Part shown: piece after piece, positions 17,641 through 26,802 of the stretch | How positions within the stretch are numbered: position 1 is the first letter of the stretch | How the letters are laid out: every line of letters starts with the position of its first letter | From: Bacillus sp. S3 | GTDB taxonomy: Bacteria > Bacillota > Bacilli > Bacillales > Cytobacillaceae | Direction: 5' to 3' | NCBI RefSeq assembly: GCF_005154805.1 | Contig: NZ_CP039727.1 | Coordinates: 679,501-743,500 of the forward strand | Length of the DNA: 64,000 nucleotides | Notes under the pieces: model-generated | Told to the model about the DNA's origin: nothing | What the model saw: only the letters and a program-made list of their open reading frames with translations | Databases searched by the model: none | Position numbers and translations under genes: made by a program

Positions 17641-18582
17641 TTGAAGGCAGATGCAGTTTTTGAAGGTGGCGGGGTCAGGGGAATTGCCTTTATCGGAGCG
17701 GTTCAAGCTATGGAAGAAGCAAAAGTAGAATGGCAAAGACTGGCTGGAACATCTGCGGGAGCCGTAATAGCTGCTCTTTTAGCAAGTGGCTATAAAAGCG
17801 ATGAAATTAGAGTCCATATGGGTGATATCGATTTTTCGAAGCTTCGTAGTAAGTCAATCTTGAATCGATTTCCCATTTTCGGAATTCTTTTAGAACTTAT
17901 GATTCATCTCGGGATGTATAAGAACGATTATTTGGAAACATGGATAGATTCACTTCTTTCAGTAAAAGGTATTGAGACATTTGCTGATCTTCCCGATGGA
18001 AAGTTGAAGATCATTGCTTCTGATGTTTCAAATGGGCAAATGCTCATATTGCCAGATGATTTGGAACGCTATGGGATGATTCCTGCTGATTTAAAGGTTT
18101 CGACTGCAGTAATGATGAGTGCATCATTGCCATTTTTCTTCCGTCCGGTTATCTGGAAATCAAAGGACTATAACAAATCTTATATTTTAGATGGTGGTTT
18201 ACTTAGTAACTTTCCAATATGGATATTTGATGCAGACAATCCTCGTTTTCCAACCTTTGGCTTCCATTTTGTAAAAGAGAAAGTGAACATAGATGCGGTA
18301 ATCCCAACACCGCTTCACCTTTTCAAAAATATATTTAAAACGATGCTTCAAGCCCATGACTTACGGTATATGAATGAAGAAACTCTTGAACGAACCATAC
18401 AAATTCCAACTGGCGACATCACTGCAACTGATTTTGAACTAGACGAGGAAGAAACGGATTTTCTCTATAAATCAGGCTATACATCTGCAAAAAAATTTTT
18501 ATCGAACTGGGATTTTGAACAATATAAGGAAAAACGAATGCAAAAAGTAAAGATTCTGGGATGCGAGAATGAAACAAGATGA
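17641..18582 (+). CDS. Patatin-like phospholipase
   Basis: Predicted serine lipid acyl hydrolase with a Ser-Asp dyad. About 313 residues: oxyanion loop FEGGGVRGIAFIGAV, nucleophile elbow AGTSAGAVIAAL, and the DGG motif LDGGLLSNFPIW carrying the catalytic Asp. TTG 17641 is chosen because GAAAGGTGG lies upstream and the protein then starts MKADAVFEGGG, as homologues do; the frame opens at 17611. No signal peptide, so cytosolic or membrane-peripheral. The substrate is unknown. A 14-nt perfect palindrome (GCCGTTATAACGGC) follows the stop. Confidence 0.9.
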   Translation: MKADAVFEGGGVRGIAFIGAVQAMEEAKVEWQRLAGTSAGAVIAALLASGYKSDEIRVHMGDIDFSKLRSKSILNRFPIFGILLELMIHLGMYKNDYLETWIDSLLSVKGIETFADLPDGKLKIIASDVSNGQMLILPDDLERYGMIPADLKVSTAVMMSASLPFFFRPVIWKSKDYNKSYILDGGLLSNFPIWIFDADNPRFPTFGFHFVKEKVNIDAVIPTPLHLFKNIFKTMLQAHDLRYMNEETLERTIQIPTGDITATDFELDEEETDFLYKSGYTSAKKFLSNWDFEQYKEKRMQKVKILGCENETR

Positions 18583-18692
18583 GCCGTTATAACGGCCAAT
18601 CTTGTAGGGAGCGAGTGTTTTTAACATTCGCCCCATAAATTTATATCTGAAACGAACAAGCAGATTGTTTCTAGAAGATTTCCTCGGTATTC

Positions 18693-20081
18693 TTAGGGGA
18701 GCTCTTTACGTATTGTCTCTAAATTTTGGACTGATGAATCAATCATTTTTCCATATAAGTCTACTATTGATTGACCGTAGCTGCTGCCAGGTACAGCCCA
18801 TTTTCCATTTAAGGCTATCCAAGTTGGGGCAGACCCTCTTGCCACTAAATTAAAGCGGGTATCAGCTAAAGGATACTTTGCGGGTAATGGGTTTGTTACA
18901 GCGTAAGCGTATAAATGCTGGAGATGAGCAAGAACGCCTTCCTCGGGTGTTTTAAAGCTGGCTCCTGAATTATCTTGCCCCGTTGCACCTAATCCGGCAA
19001 AGTTGTTTTGTTCGGGTTTTACTATTCCTGTAAAACGTAAATAGTTTGTTTCGTGCAAAGCTTGTGCAAAAGCTACGTCTCCCCTTATTCCGTAATACTC
19101 GCCGAAGGTTAAATAATGGTTACCTACTTCTACAGCGCTCGGATTAATTTTTTTGACAAATGCATTCATAAGCTCTGGAGAAAGTAGAGTTGGACCAAGA
19201 ATGGATAACCCGGTTGGGATGGGAATAGGCGGTTGGTTGTCTTGTCCACCAGGTAAACTTCCACTCGTGCCGCTATCTCGACTCGAGTTTTCACTAACAA
19301 TAAAGGCATCGGTAAAACCGGCATTTTGAAGTCTAATCAAGCTTTTTTCTGCATTTTCACGATTTTCAAAGGCCCCAACTTGAACACGATACCAAATCGC
19401 ACCAGAAATCATAGTTGATACGATAAATGATTCGATTCCTTTTGTTTTTAATATAGTGACACAATCGTCTGCGTTTTGTTTGGATTTGAACGACCCAGCG
19501 ATTACCTTGTAAAGCGAGCCGGGAACAGAACCCGATGATTTTTGCTTAAGGTTAAATGCCTTAGCAATTCCATTTACATGAGCTTGAGCTACAACTTGGC
19601 GCCAAGAAGCTTGTTTCATTAATTTGGCATCTTGTGCATTATCGATAAAGCCATTTTCCGATAAGAGTGCTGGCATGGTGGACTCGCGAAGAACGTGAAA
19701 ATTCGCCTTTTTCTTTCCACGGTCACGGAGTTGATTTGTTTTAACTACTTCTGCATGAATAATCTTTTGAATGTTCGCTGTGGTTGAAGTGTCGGATAAG
19801 CCGCTGTAAATATAGTCCTCGTATCCAGTTGCTCCCCCGGCATTAATATGAATTGCTAAATAATAATTTGCCCCCCACACATTTGCCTCATTAGTTCGCT
19901 GGCTTAAACTCTTCGTAGTATCGCTTGTCCGACTCATTTTTATCTCGATATTTTCATAATTGTTGTGCAAGATTGAGTTAATTTTAAGGGCAATATCTAA
20001 TGTAATTTCCTTTTCGGTTAATCCGTTGGCAGAAGCACCTGGATCCGTGCCGCCGTGTCCAGGATCTAAATAAAGTTTCAT
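18693..20081 (-). CDS. N-acetylmuramoyl-L-alanine amidase - SPOR - glucosaminidase fusion
   Basis: A 462-residue cell-wall hydrolase in three parts. Residues 1-175 are a zinc Amidase_3 domain (LDPGHGGTDPGA His, the GLTEKEITLDIA Glu, LAIHINAGG His, ENGFIDN Glu). Residues 190-265 contain SPOR-type repeats (LYKVIAGSFKSKQNADD and IWYRVQVGAFENRENAE). Residues 300-462 are a FlgJ/Bax-like beta-N-acetylglucosaminidase domain (FAQALHETNYLRFTG, NNFAGLGATG, PEEGVLAHLQHLYAYA). There is no signal peptide, as in CwlC/CwlH mother-cell lysis enzymes, and a SigK-like -10 lies upstream, so mother-cell wall lysis is likely. The added glucosaminidase domain is unusual. Confidence 0.9.
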   Translation of the reverse strand: MKLYLDPGHGGTDPGASANGLTEKEITLDIALKINSILHNNYENIEIKMSRTSDTTKSLSQRTNEANVWGANYYLAIHINAGGATGYEDYIYSGLSDTSTTANIQKIIHAEVVKTNQLRDRGKKKANFHVLRESTMPALLSENGFIDNAQDAKLMKQASWRQVVAQAHVNGIAKAFNLKQKSSGSVPGSLYKVIAGSFKSKQNADDCVTILKTKGIESFIVSTMISGAIWYRVQVGAFENRENAEKSLIRLQNAGFTDAFIVSENSSRDSGTSGSLPGGQDNQPPIPIPTGLSILGPTLLSPELMNAFVKKINPSAVEVGNHYLTFGEYYGIRGDVAFAQALHETNYLRFTGIVKPEQNNFAGLGATGQDNSGASFKTPEEGVLAHLQHLYAYAVTNPLPAKYPLADTRFNLVARGSAPTWIALNGKWAVPGSSYGQSIVDLYGKMIDSSVQNLETIRKELP

Positions 20082-20108
20082 CCAATCCCCTCCAAATGAA
20101 TTATTTTA

Positions 20109-20117
20109 TATTATATG
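20109..20117 (-). promoter_or_regulatory. SigK-like -10 element for the amidase gene
   Basis: CATATAATA on the minus strand matches CATANNNTA exactly and lies 28 nt before the ATG, with a GGAGGGG ribosome site between. No AC is present at the -35 distance, so the assignment is tentative. Confidence 0.35.
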
Positions 20118-20262
20118 AAAGGAATGCACTTATGGAGTAGACTAGTTCCCAATACGGAAATTATTGTGACATTATATTTATTGAAAGAATTTAAACCTTG
20201 CCTTTGACCATTGCACACTTTTAAGACTTTTGGCCAGAATCGATTACCTTATAGAAGGAAAC

Positions 20263-20512
20263 ATGCTCCACCCAAACATTGAAACATGGGATTCCATCTA
20301 AGATGGGAGGGATTTATTTTACTTTATGATGTCAATTTTGATAAAAAAATCTGGAGTGGCCACAATTATGAACAGGGAAAATGGATTGAACTGGGGATCG
20401 ATATTGGGGTAGATCACCTGGTTCAAAAAACCGAGAGTTTGATGTAGGGAAACGGCTGATTCCTTATTGCCGATTTTTAGCGATGAAAGGATTAGATACT
20501 AAACTTTCGTGA
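20263..20512 (+). pseudogene. Decayed small ORF with two frameshifts
   Basis: A ribosome site GAAGG and ATG 20263 begin MLHPNIETWDSI then a stop at 20299. Sensible protein continues in a second frame (FILLYDVNFDKKIWSGHNYE through LGIDIGVDHLVQK) and, past a six-A run at 20425-20430, in a third frame (NREFDVGKRLIPYCRFLA to TGA 20510-20512). Joined, they make an approximately 80-residue protein with aromatic and charged residues evenly mixed. I do not recognise the family. Confidence 0.45.
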
Positions 20513-20583
20513 GTAGCCGCCCAAAGGTTGTAAGCCATGATACAATGGATAGCAAATAACGACCATGAAGGCGGTGTGAGTGG

Positions 20584-21339
20584 ATGTGTTTAATCCTATT
20601 TGCTTATCAAGTTCATCCTGTTTATAAGCTGATTGTTGCTGCTAACCGGGATGAATTTCATCAAAGACCCACTGCTCCGGCACAGTTTTGGCTGGATCAG
20701 CCTGAAATTCTTGCCGGCCGTGATTTAGAAAAAATGGGTACTTGGATGGGGGTTACAAAGACTGGACGTTTTTCCGCCCTGACTAATTATCGCGATCCTT
20801 TGGAGGAAAGAGAAGGAAAACGTTCACGCGGCGAGCTGGTGGCTGATGCCTTGGCCTATCAGGGAAAGATCGCTGATTATATGAATACCCTAGAGATAAA
20901 TAAGCATCAGTATCCGGGCTATAACTTATTATCAGGCGATGCAAATGAACTGTACTATTATTCCAATGTTGGAGGGGAGCTTCAAAAGCTGAAGCCGGGG
21001 ATCTACGGGGTGAGTAATCATTTATTAGACACGGAATGGCCAAAAGTGAAAAAGGGAAAGACAGGCTTGGCGGACATTATCGGTGGAAATAGGGACGGAT
21101 TGGTTGAACAGCTGTTTTCCCTATTGAAAAATGCAGATCCCGCCCCGGATGAATCCCTGCCAAGTACAGGGGTATCGCTGGAATGGGAACGAATGCTTTC
21201 GCCGCTTTTTATAAAAAGTGAGCAATACGGGACAAGAAGCTCGACGGTGCTTCTAATGTCTGATGAAGAGATTCAATATGTGGAACGGGTCTTTTCGGTG
21301 GATGGGGCAGAGGACCGGGAGTTTCGCCTAATGAGTTGA
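20584..21339 (+). CDS. NRDE-family protein (TANGO2-like)
   Basis: A 251-residue protein beginning MCLILFAYQVHPVYKLIVAANRDEFHQRPT; the NRDE motif and the N-terminal Cys define the family, with LAGRDLEKMGTWMGVTKTGRFSALTNYRDP following. The Cys after the initiator Met suggests an Ntn-hydrolase-like fold, but no activity is established. Complete and of normal length. It follows the decayed ORF and precedes lemA, with no sign of a shared operon. Confidence 0.9.
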   Translation: MCLILFAYQVHPVYKLIVAANRDEFHQRPTAPAQFWLDQPEILAGRDLEKMGTWMGVTKTGRFSALTNYRDPLEEREGKRSRGELVADALAYQGKIADYMNTLEINKHQYPGYNLLSGDANELYYYSNVGGELQKLKPGIYGVSNHLLDTEWPKVKKGKTGLADIIGGNRDGLVEQLFSLLKNADPAPDESLPSTGVSLEWERMLSPLFIKSEQYGTRSSTVLLMSDEEIQYVERVFSVDGAEDREFRLMS

Positions 21340-21421
21340 AAGAAAGGTTTTCTTTCTGAGAAAAAAGGGAAGATATTAGTGCGTTGATATATACTATAAG
21401 TGAGAAGGGAGCGTGAAACGT

Positions 21422-21997
21422 TTGAAAAGAGGATGGTTAGGAATTGGAATCGTGGTCGCCATTATTGTTATTTTCGGCCTCATGTTCATGTCCAGCTATA
21501 ACAGCTTTGTCAATCTAGAAGAAAACGTAGACCAGTCACATGCTCAAATCGAAAATCAACTGCAAAGACGACTGGATTTAATCCCCAACCTAGTGAATAC
21601 CGTCAAAGGGTATGCTTCGCATGAAAAAGAAGTCATTGCATCGATTTCTGATGCCCGGGCAAGGCTTGCCGGGGCAAACACGCCTCAGGAGGAAGCGACT
21701 GCTAATGCAGAATTATCGGGCGCATTAAGCCGGCTGCTTGTAGTCGTAGAGAATTATCCCAACCTAAAGGCGGATCAGCAGTTTACGCAATTAATGGATG
21801 AACTGGCCGGAACGGAAAATCGAATTGCCGTTGCCCGGAAAGATTATAATGATCAAGTGGCGATTTTTAACAAAAAGGTGAAACGGATGCCGGGATCCAT
21901 TATTGCGCGGATCGCCGGGTTTGATGAGAAAGAGTATTTCAAAGCGGACCCTAAAGCTGGAGAAGCACCAAAGGTTGACTTTGGGGGCAATGGATAA
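21422..21997 (+). CDS. lemA: LemA family protein
   Basis: About 191 residues: an N-terminal membrane anchor (WLGIGIVVAIIVIFGLMFM), then a helical domain with the family motifs YNSFVNLEENVDQSHAQIE, QLQRRLDLIPNLVNTVKGYA and EKEVIASISDARA. TTG 21422 is favoured because AAGGGAG (21405-21411) is too close to the earlier GTG 21413. It overlaps the next gene by one base. LemA and TPM-domain proteins are commonly paired; their joint role at the envelope is not settled. Confidence 0.9.
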   Translation: MKRGWLGIGIVVAIIVIFGLMFMSSYNSFVNLEENVDQSHAQIENQLQRRLDLIPNLVNTVKGYASHEKEVIASISDARARLAGANTPQEEATANAELSGALSRLLVVVENYPNLKADQQFTQLMDELAGTENRIAVARKDYNDQVAIFNKKVKRMPGSIIARIAGFDEKEYFKADPKAGEAPKVDFGGNG

Positions 21998-22767
21998 TGA
22001 AAACGAATAGGGTCTTCAGCTGTATTTTGGTGTTTTTCACTATGTATCTGTGTGCTTCAACGGCACTTGCTGAGGATGTCCAAATTCCTGCTCCTATAGG
22101 AGATATTTATGTACAGGATTTTGCCGCGGTATTAACTGATACTGAAAGGGCGGAATTAATCCATTTAGGCAGAAGTATTGAAGATCAAACAACAGCACAA
22201 GTGGCAGTGTTAACAGTTGAAACAATTGGAGACCGGTCGATAGAGGAATTTGCCAACGAGGCCTTTCGGCAATACGGAATCGGAAGCAAAAAAGAAAACA
22301 ATGGCGTAATGCTCGTGTTAGCGATGAAAGAACGGGCAGCAAGAATTGAAGTGGGCTATGGGCTCGAGGGCAGGATACCGGATGGAAAGGCAGGCCGGAT
22401 TCTTGATGAATATGCGATTCCCTATCTGAAAAGCGGGCAGACGAATAAAGCAGTTGCTGAAACCTATAAGGCTCTTGCTTCCGAAGTTTTCGCGGAGTAC
22501 GGCATTGAGGGTGGAGCAGAAACAGCACCGACTCCAGGCCCGGTGGTCTCTAATGACGAAGGGGGCGGGGTAGGGATCCCTTCTTGGCTGCTTGTCATTA
22601 TTGTGGTGGTGGTCGTATTTCTCGATTTTAAGTTTTTCGGCGGCACCCTTACATACCTCCTCCTTTCTATCATCACTCGTGGTGGTGGCAGAGGAGGCGG
22701 TGGTGGTGGTTCACGCGGAGGCGGCGGCGGATCATCAGGAGGCGGCGGAGCCAGCCGGGGATGGTAG
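21997..22767 (+). CDS. TPM-domain membrane protein with Gly-rich tail (YgcG family)
   Basis: A 256-residue protein: Sec signal peptide (residues 1-25, ending ALA), extracytoplasmic TPM domain (about 35-170, with YVQDFAAVLTDTERAEL, QTTAQVAVLTVETIGD, NNGVMLVLAMKERAARIEVGYGLEG), a transmembrane segment (LLVIIVVVVVFLDFKFF) and a C-terminal low-complexity tail of Gly, Ser and Arg ending ASRGW. Such tails are standard in this family. Translationally coupled to lemA and ended by the hairpin at 22771. Confidence 0.9.
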   Translation: MKTNRVFSCILVFFTMYLCASTALAEDVQIPAPIGDIYVQDFAAVLTDTERAELIHLGRSIEDQTTAQVAVLTVETIGDRSIEEFANEAFRQYGIGSKKENNGVMLVLAMKERAARIEVGYGLEGRIPDGKAGRILDEYAIPYLKSGQTNKAVAETYKALASEVFAEYGIEGGAETAPTPGPVVSNDEGGGVGIPSWLLVIIVVVVVFLDFKFFGGTLTYLLLSIITRGGGRGGGGGGSRGGGGGSSGGGGASRGW

Positions 22768-22770
22768 TGT

Positions 22771-22807
22771 AAAAAGATGCTCTTCCATTATCGGGAGGCA
22801 TCTTTTT
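22771..22807. terminator. Bidirectional terminator
   Basis: AAAAAGATGC pairs with GCATCTTTTT (22798-22807), with an inner CTC/GAG pairing. A and T runs on either side let it serve both the lemA-TPM operon and the convergent dedA-family gene. Confidence 0.8.
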
Positions 22808-22826
22808 GTATGTAATATTCCTGAAG

Positions 22827-23435
22827 TCATGATGAGGCATTTTTTAGTAATCTTCTTTTCCTCCGATAGGAATACAAAATAATAAATCCGAGTAGGAAAA
22901 GGACGATTATATAGATACTATACCTAGAAAAGTAGGTTCCTACATGAACCCAATTCTCTCCCAGCGTTCTACCCAAGGTGATAAAAGTAAAACACCAGAT
23001 AACCGCCCCAATATAGGCAAATAAGGCAAACTTTTTATAGGAATAGCGGTTCATTCCAGCGAGATATGCCGTAATATGCCGGACCCCGGGAATAAAAAAG
23101 CCAATGATCAGGAGGAACGGCCCAAACTTAATAAATAATTTTCTCGTTCTCTCAATCCGCGCCTCAGTGATATGAAGCTTAGGACCAAACTTATGCAAAA
23201 ACGGTACGCCTAATTTTACACCTAAAATGAAGCTAATCGTAATCCCGCAGCCTGCCCCAATAAAAGCACAAATGAGTGAAGGCAGGTAAGCCATTTTTCC
23301 AGCAAACACAGTATACCCTACATAAGTAAGCAGGACCTCATCAGGAATAGGCAGGCCGACAATCCCGCCCAATAAAGCAATAATAATTCCAAAATAGCCA
23401 AAATGTTCAATAAGACCATTCAAATGCTGCATCAT
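22827..23435 (-). CDS. DedA family membrane protein
   Basis: A multi-pass protein of the DedA/SNARE-associated family, related to lipid flippases. Motifs: FGYFGIIIALLGGIVGLPIPDEVLLTYVGY, GAGCGITISFILGVKLG, FIPGVRHITAYLAGMNRYSYKKF. About 203 residues from ATG 23435 (MMQHLNG). The frame continues to 23570, but that extension covers an intergenic palindrome (TTGGTGCCTGACACCAA, 23536-23552) and adds residues absent from typical family members. The exact start is uncertain; ATG 23453 is an alternative. Confidence 0.82.
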   Translation of the reverse strand: MMQHLNGLIEHFGYFGIIIALLGGIVGLPIPDEVLLTYVGYTVFAGKMAYLPSLICAFIGAGCGITISFILGVKLGVPFLHKFGPKLHITEARIERTRKLFIKFGPFLLIIGFFIPGVRHITAYLAGMNRYSYKKFALFAYIGAVIWCFTFITLGRTLGENWVHVGTYFSRYSIYIIVLFLLGFIILYSYRRKRRLLKNASS

Positions 23436-23617
23436 CACACGTCCCACAATCATTTCTTTAAAGAATAAAAAAACAAAACTACCCAAACTTATCATCCTCA
23501 AAATTTTAAACTTTATCCTGTTGAAAATACAGTTTTTGGTGCCTGACACCAATTTCATCATTGTCACCATATTCGTAAATATAATAGTATAAATTCGTTT
23601 GTTAGGAGTGTGGGAGT

Positions 23618-25804
23618 ATGGCGATTGAGTGGTGTGAGGCGGATCAGGTGTTTCATTTGTTTAATGGCAATGTTAGTTATTTGATTCAGCTTGTTCATGG
23701 GAAGTATCCAGCCCATTTGTATTGGGGGAAGCGGGTGCGGGTTTTGCAGCCTTCATCGATCCTTGCTTTTAAAGGAAGGGCATTTTCGCCGACGTCGGAA
23801 CCAGAAGATCCTAAATTTTCACTTGATACGCTGCCGCAGGAGTACCCTGCATTTGGAAATGGAGACTTCCGGGAGCCGGCCTATCAGCTTCTCAGCCACG
23901 ACGGGTCCACGATAACTGAGTTTGTTTATGACTCGCACGAAATACGAAAAGGGAAACCTTCTCTTAAAGGATTGCCATCATCCTACATTGAAGATGATTC
24001 GGAAGCAGAAACACTTGTCATCACCATGGTAGATTCTAAACTGGGAATCGGGCTGAATCTAATGTATACCATTTACCGTAACCTTGATGTCATTACGAGA
24101 TCGGTGTCTTTCGAGCACCTTGGCAGCCACACCGTAGAAATACATAAATGTATGAGTATGTCAGTAGATTTCCACCAATCGGATTGGGGCTGGCTGCACC
24201 TTCACGGAACATGGGCAAGGGAGCGTCACATAGAACGCAGGCCGCTGCATCATGGAATCCAATCGATTTCTTCGGCAAGGGGGGCGAGCAGCCATCAGCA
24301 TAATCCGTTTGTTGCGTTACTTTCAAAGAACACTACGGAAGAATATGGCGATGTTTATGGTGTAAGCCTTGTATACAGCGGCAATTTCCAAGCCTCTATC
24401 GAAGTAGATCCTTTTGAAACAACCAGGCTCAGCATCGGAATCAATCCGTTTGAGTTTATTTGGCAGTTAAATCCGGGAGAAACGTTTCAAACGCCGGAGA
24501 CACTCATGGTCTATTCGTCAGAAGGTCTTGGCGGAATGTCGAGAACCTTTCATAAGCTATTGAGAACTAGGGTGTGCCGCGGTGTTTACCGCGATCAATC
24601 GCGCCCGATTCTGATCAATAATTGGGAAGCTACCTATTTCAATTTTAATGAGAAAAAATTAAAGGATATTGCGGATGCGGCGAAGGGACTGGGAATTGAG
24701 CTGTTTGTTCTTGATGACGGCTGGTTTGGCCGTCGTGACAATGATAAAAGCTCATTAGGGGATTGGGTCGTCAATAAGAAAAAATTGCCTCATGGTTTAG
24801 CTGGGCTTGCTGACTATGTAGAGAAAAAGGGAATGAAGTTTGGCGTATGGGTCGAGCCGGAAATGGTTTCACCCGACAGCGACTTGTACCGCAGGTATCC
24901 CGACTGGTGCCTCCATGTGCCCGGACGAAGCCGGACACTTTCCCGAAACCAGCTCGTCTTGGATTTAGGCCGGAGGGAGGTGTGTGATTTCCTGCTCGAA
25001 ACAATGACCAGCATCTTCACCAGCGCACCGATTTCCTATGTGAAATGGGATATGAACCGAAATATGACAGAGGCGGGGTCGGCAGCACTTCCTCCTGAAA
25101 GACAAAAGGAAACAGCTCATCGCTATATGCTTGGCCTATATTGGATTTTGAGAAAATTAACTGAACGCTTTCCACAGATTTTGTTTGAAAGCTGCTCGGG
25201 CGGGGGCGGACGCTTTGATCCAGGGATGCTTTATTACATGCCGCAAACGTGGACGAGTGATGATACGGATGCAGTAGAGAGGTTGAAAATTCAATATGGA
25301 ACAAGCATCGTCTATCCGGCAATCACGATGGGTGCTCATGTTTCGGATGTGCCGAACCATCAGACAGGAAGAATGACACCTCTCAAAATGAGGTGTCATG
25401 TGGCGATGGCAGCCAATTTAGGCTTCGAACTAAATATCGATAAACTCGGGTCTAAGGATAAAACAGTTGTGCACGATCAAATCAGTCTTTACCATCAAAT
25501 AAAGGAGATCATCCTTTTCGGTGACTTGTATCGGCTGTTAAATCCATTCGCAGGAATGGACACAGCCTGGATGTATGTGAAACCGAATCGGGAACAGGCA
25601 GTAGTTTTTTACTACAAAATATTGGCAATGCCAAATCCGCCTTTTTTTCGTCTCAAACTACGCGGGCTAAATCCAAACTTTAAATACAAAATAAACAGCG
25701 GTGAGCAGCTGTACTATGGCTCCGAACTCATGCAAATTGGTTTAGCCATGCCGCTGATCAAAAAGGATTATACTTCATTCATTTTTCAGATTGAAGCAAT
25801 ATGA
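23618..25804 (+). CDS. Alpha-galactosidase, GH36
   Basis: Retaining alpha-galactosidase of the 720-740-residue Bacillus/Geobacillus type (728 here). N-terminal beta-sandwich, then a TIM barrel with PILINNWEATYFNFNE, ELFVLDDGWFGRRD, KFGVWVEPEMVSPDS, YVKWDMNRNMTE (nucleophile D478), FESCSGGGGRFDPG and TWTSDDTDAVERL (acid/base D548), followed by a C-terminal beta domain. No signal peptide, so it acts on imported melibiose/raffinose-type sugars. It stands alone between a dedA-family gene and tatC; no transporter is adjacent, although sugar ABC genes lie about 8-15 kb downstream. Confidence 0.95.
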   Translation: MAIEWCEADQVFHLFNGNVSYLIQLVHGKYPAHLYWGKRVRVLQPSSILAFKGRAFSPTSEPEDPKFSLDTLPQEYPAFGNGDFREPAYQLLSHDGSTITEFVYDSHEIRKGKPSLKGLPSSYIEDDSEAETLVITMVDSKLGIGLNLMYTIYRNLDVITRSVSFEHLGSHTVEIHKCMSMSVDFHQSDWGWLHLHGTWARERHIERRPLHHGIQSISSARGASSHQHNPFVALLSKNTTEEYGDVYGVSLVYSGNFQASIEVDPFETTRLSIGINPFEFIWQLNPGETFQTPETLMVYSSEGLGGMSRTFHKLLRTRVCRGVYRDQSRPILINNWEATYFNFNEKKLKDIADAAKGLGIELFVLDDGWFGRRDNDKSSLGDWVVNKKKLPHGLAGLADYVEKKGMKFGVWVEPEMVSPDSDLYRRYPDWCLHVPGRSRTLSRNQLVLDLGRREVCDFLLETMTSIFTSAPISYVKWDMNRNMTEAGSAALPPERQKETAHRYMLGLYWILRKLTERFPQILFESCSGGGGRFDPGMLYYMPQTWTSDDTDAVERLKIQYGTSIVYPAITMGAHVSDVPNHQTGRMTPLKMRCHVAMAANLGFELNIDKLGSKDKTVVHDQISLYHQIKEIILFGDLYRLLNPFAGMDTAWMYVKPNREQAVVFYYKILAMPNPPFFRLKLRGLNPNFKYKINSGEQLYYGSELMQIGLAMPLIKKDYTSFIFQIEAI

Positions 25805-25806
25805 TG

Positions 25807-26532
25807 CTAGGCCGCCAAGTTTAGTTGCCGTTGTTTCCGCCGGTACACGACCTTTGATAATAAAACACTGCATTCATATAAAAATAGCAAAGGGATGACA
25901 ACCAAAATGTCGGATAATAAGTCCGGCGGCGTAATTATGACTGCAGTCACGATTAATCCAAAGTAGGAGTATTTTCTTATCTTTTGTAATCGGTACGGAT
26001 TTAACACCCCTAAACTTGTCAAGAACATGATGATCACCGGCAGTTCAAATAAAAATCCGAAGGGAAGGGTGGTGTGTATTAAGAAACGAAAATATTTTTC
26101 GGTTGTAAAGAAGGTCATAAACATATCCGCCGATAAAGACAGCAGGAATTTATAGACCATTGGGAAAATCACGAAGTAGCCGAAGCAGATCCCAACAAGA
26201 AATAAGATGAATAATGCCGGAATATATGCCAATGTTATTTTTCGCTCAGCCGCTTTCAATGCCGGGCGGACAAATAGCCAAATTTGATAGGCGGCCATCG
26301 GAATCGTCCCTGAAATCGCACAGATGCAAGAAAGGATCAAGTATACCCATAAAATATCACTTGGGCCTAAGATCGCCAGCTTCACCTCTAATCCTTGAAC
26401 AAGAAAGTTATAAATATCTTGGACAAACACAAAGGATAGGATAAACAAAAGGATAAACGTGCCTAAGATGTAAATAAGCCGTTTCCGCAATTCTTCAAAA
26501 TGACCGATAAGGTCCATTTCATGATTATTCAC
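25807..26532 (-). CDS. tatC: Twin-arginine translocase subunit TatC
   Basis: Six-helix core of the Tat export system. 241 residues starting MNNHEMDLIGHFEELRKRL (the HxxELRxRL signature), then helices with VYLILSCICAISGTIPMAAYQIWLFVRPAL, FVIFPMVYKFL and ITPPDLLSDILVVIPLLFLYE. The stop lies 2 nt from the convergent alpha-galactosidase stop. tatA lies upstream at 26602, as usual. Confidence 0.95.
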   Translation of the reverse strand: MNNHEMDLIGHFEELRKRLIYILGTFILLFILSFVFVQDIYNFLVQGLEVKLAILGPSDILWVYLILSCICAISGTIPMAAYQIWLFVRPALKAAERKITLAYIPALFILFLVGICFGYFVIFPMVYKFLLSLSADMFMTFFTTEKYFRFLIHTTLPFGFLFELPVIIMFLTSLGVLNPYRLQKIRKYSYFGLIVTAVIITPPDLLSDILVVIPLLFLYECSVLLSKVVYRRKQRQLNLAA

Positions 26533-26601
26533 AATACCCCTCCTTTAGGTAAAAGAAGATGCGAGCACACATTCTGCTGGCATCTTCAAAAATGATTGGG
26601 A

Positions 26602-26802
26602 CTAGATCGTTTTTTCTTCTTTTTTCTTAGATAGTTCTTTGGCGGGCTCATCCTCAGAAACTAAGTCACGTGTGGACTTTTTAAATTCCTTTAAGGTTGA
26701 ACCAACGGCACGGCCTAATTCCGGTAATTTTGATGGACCAAAAATAATTAGCGCAATCACAAGAACAAGAATTAAGCCGGGTATGCCTATGTTTTGAAGC
26801 AT
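26602..26802 (-). CDS. tatA: Sec-independent translocase protein TatA
   Basis: 66 residues: one transmembrane helix ([26 protein letters not shown]) with the [11 protein letters not shown] hinge, an amphipathic helix, and a charged tail. It forms the Tat pore with TatC encoded 70 nt downstream. The AGGT-type ribosome site is normal. No Tat substrate is visible in the window. Confidence 0.94.
   Translation of the reverse strand: MLQNIGIPGLILVLVIALIIFGPSKLPELGRAVGSTLKEFKKSTRDLVSEDEPAKELSKKKEEKTI

Noticed and set aside
23436..23570. N-terminal extension of the DedA protein
   Set aside because: It covers an intergenic palindrome, lacks a ribosome site and adds residues not typical of the family.
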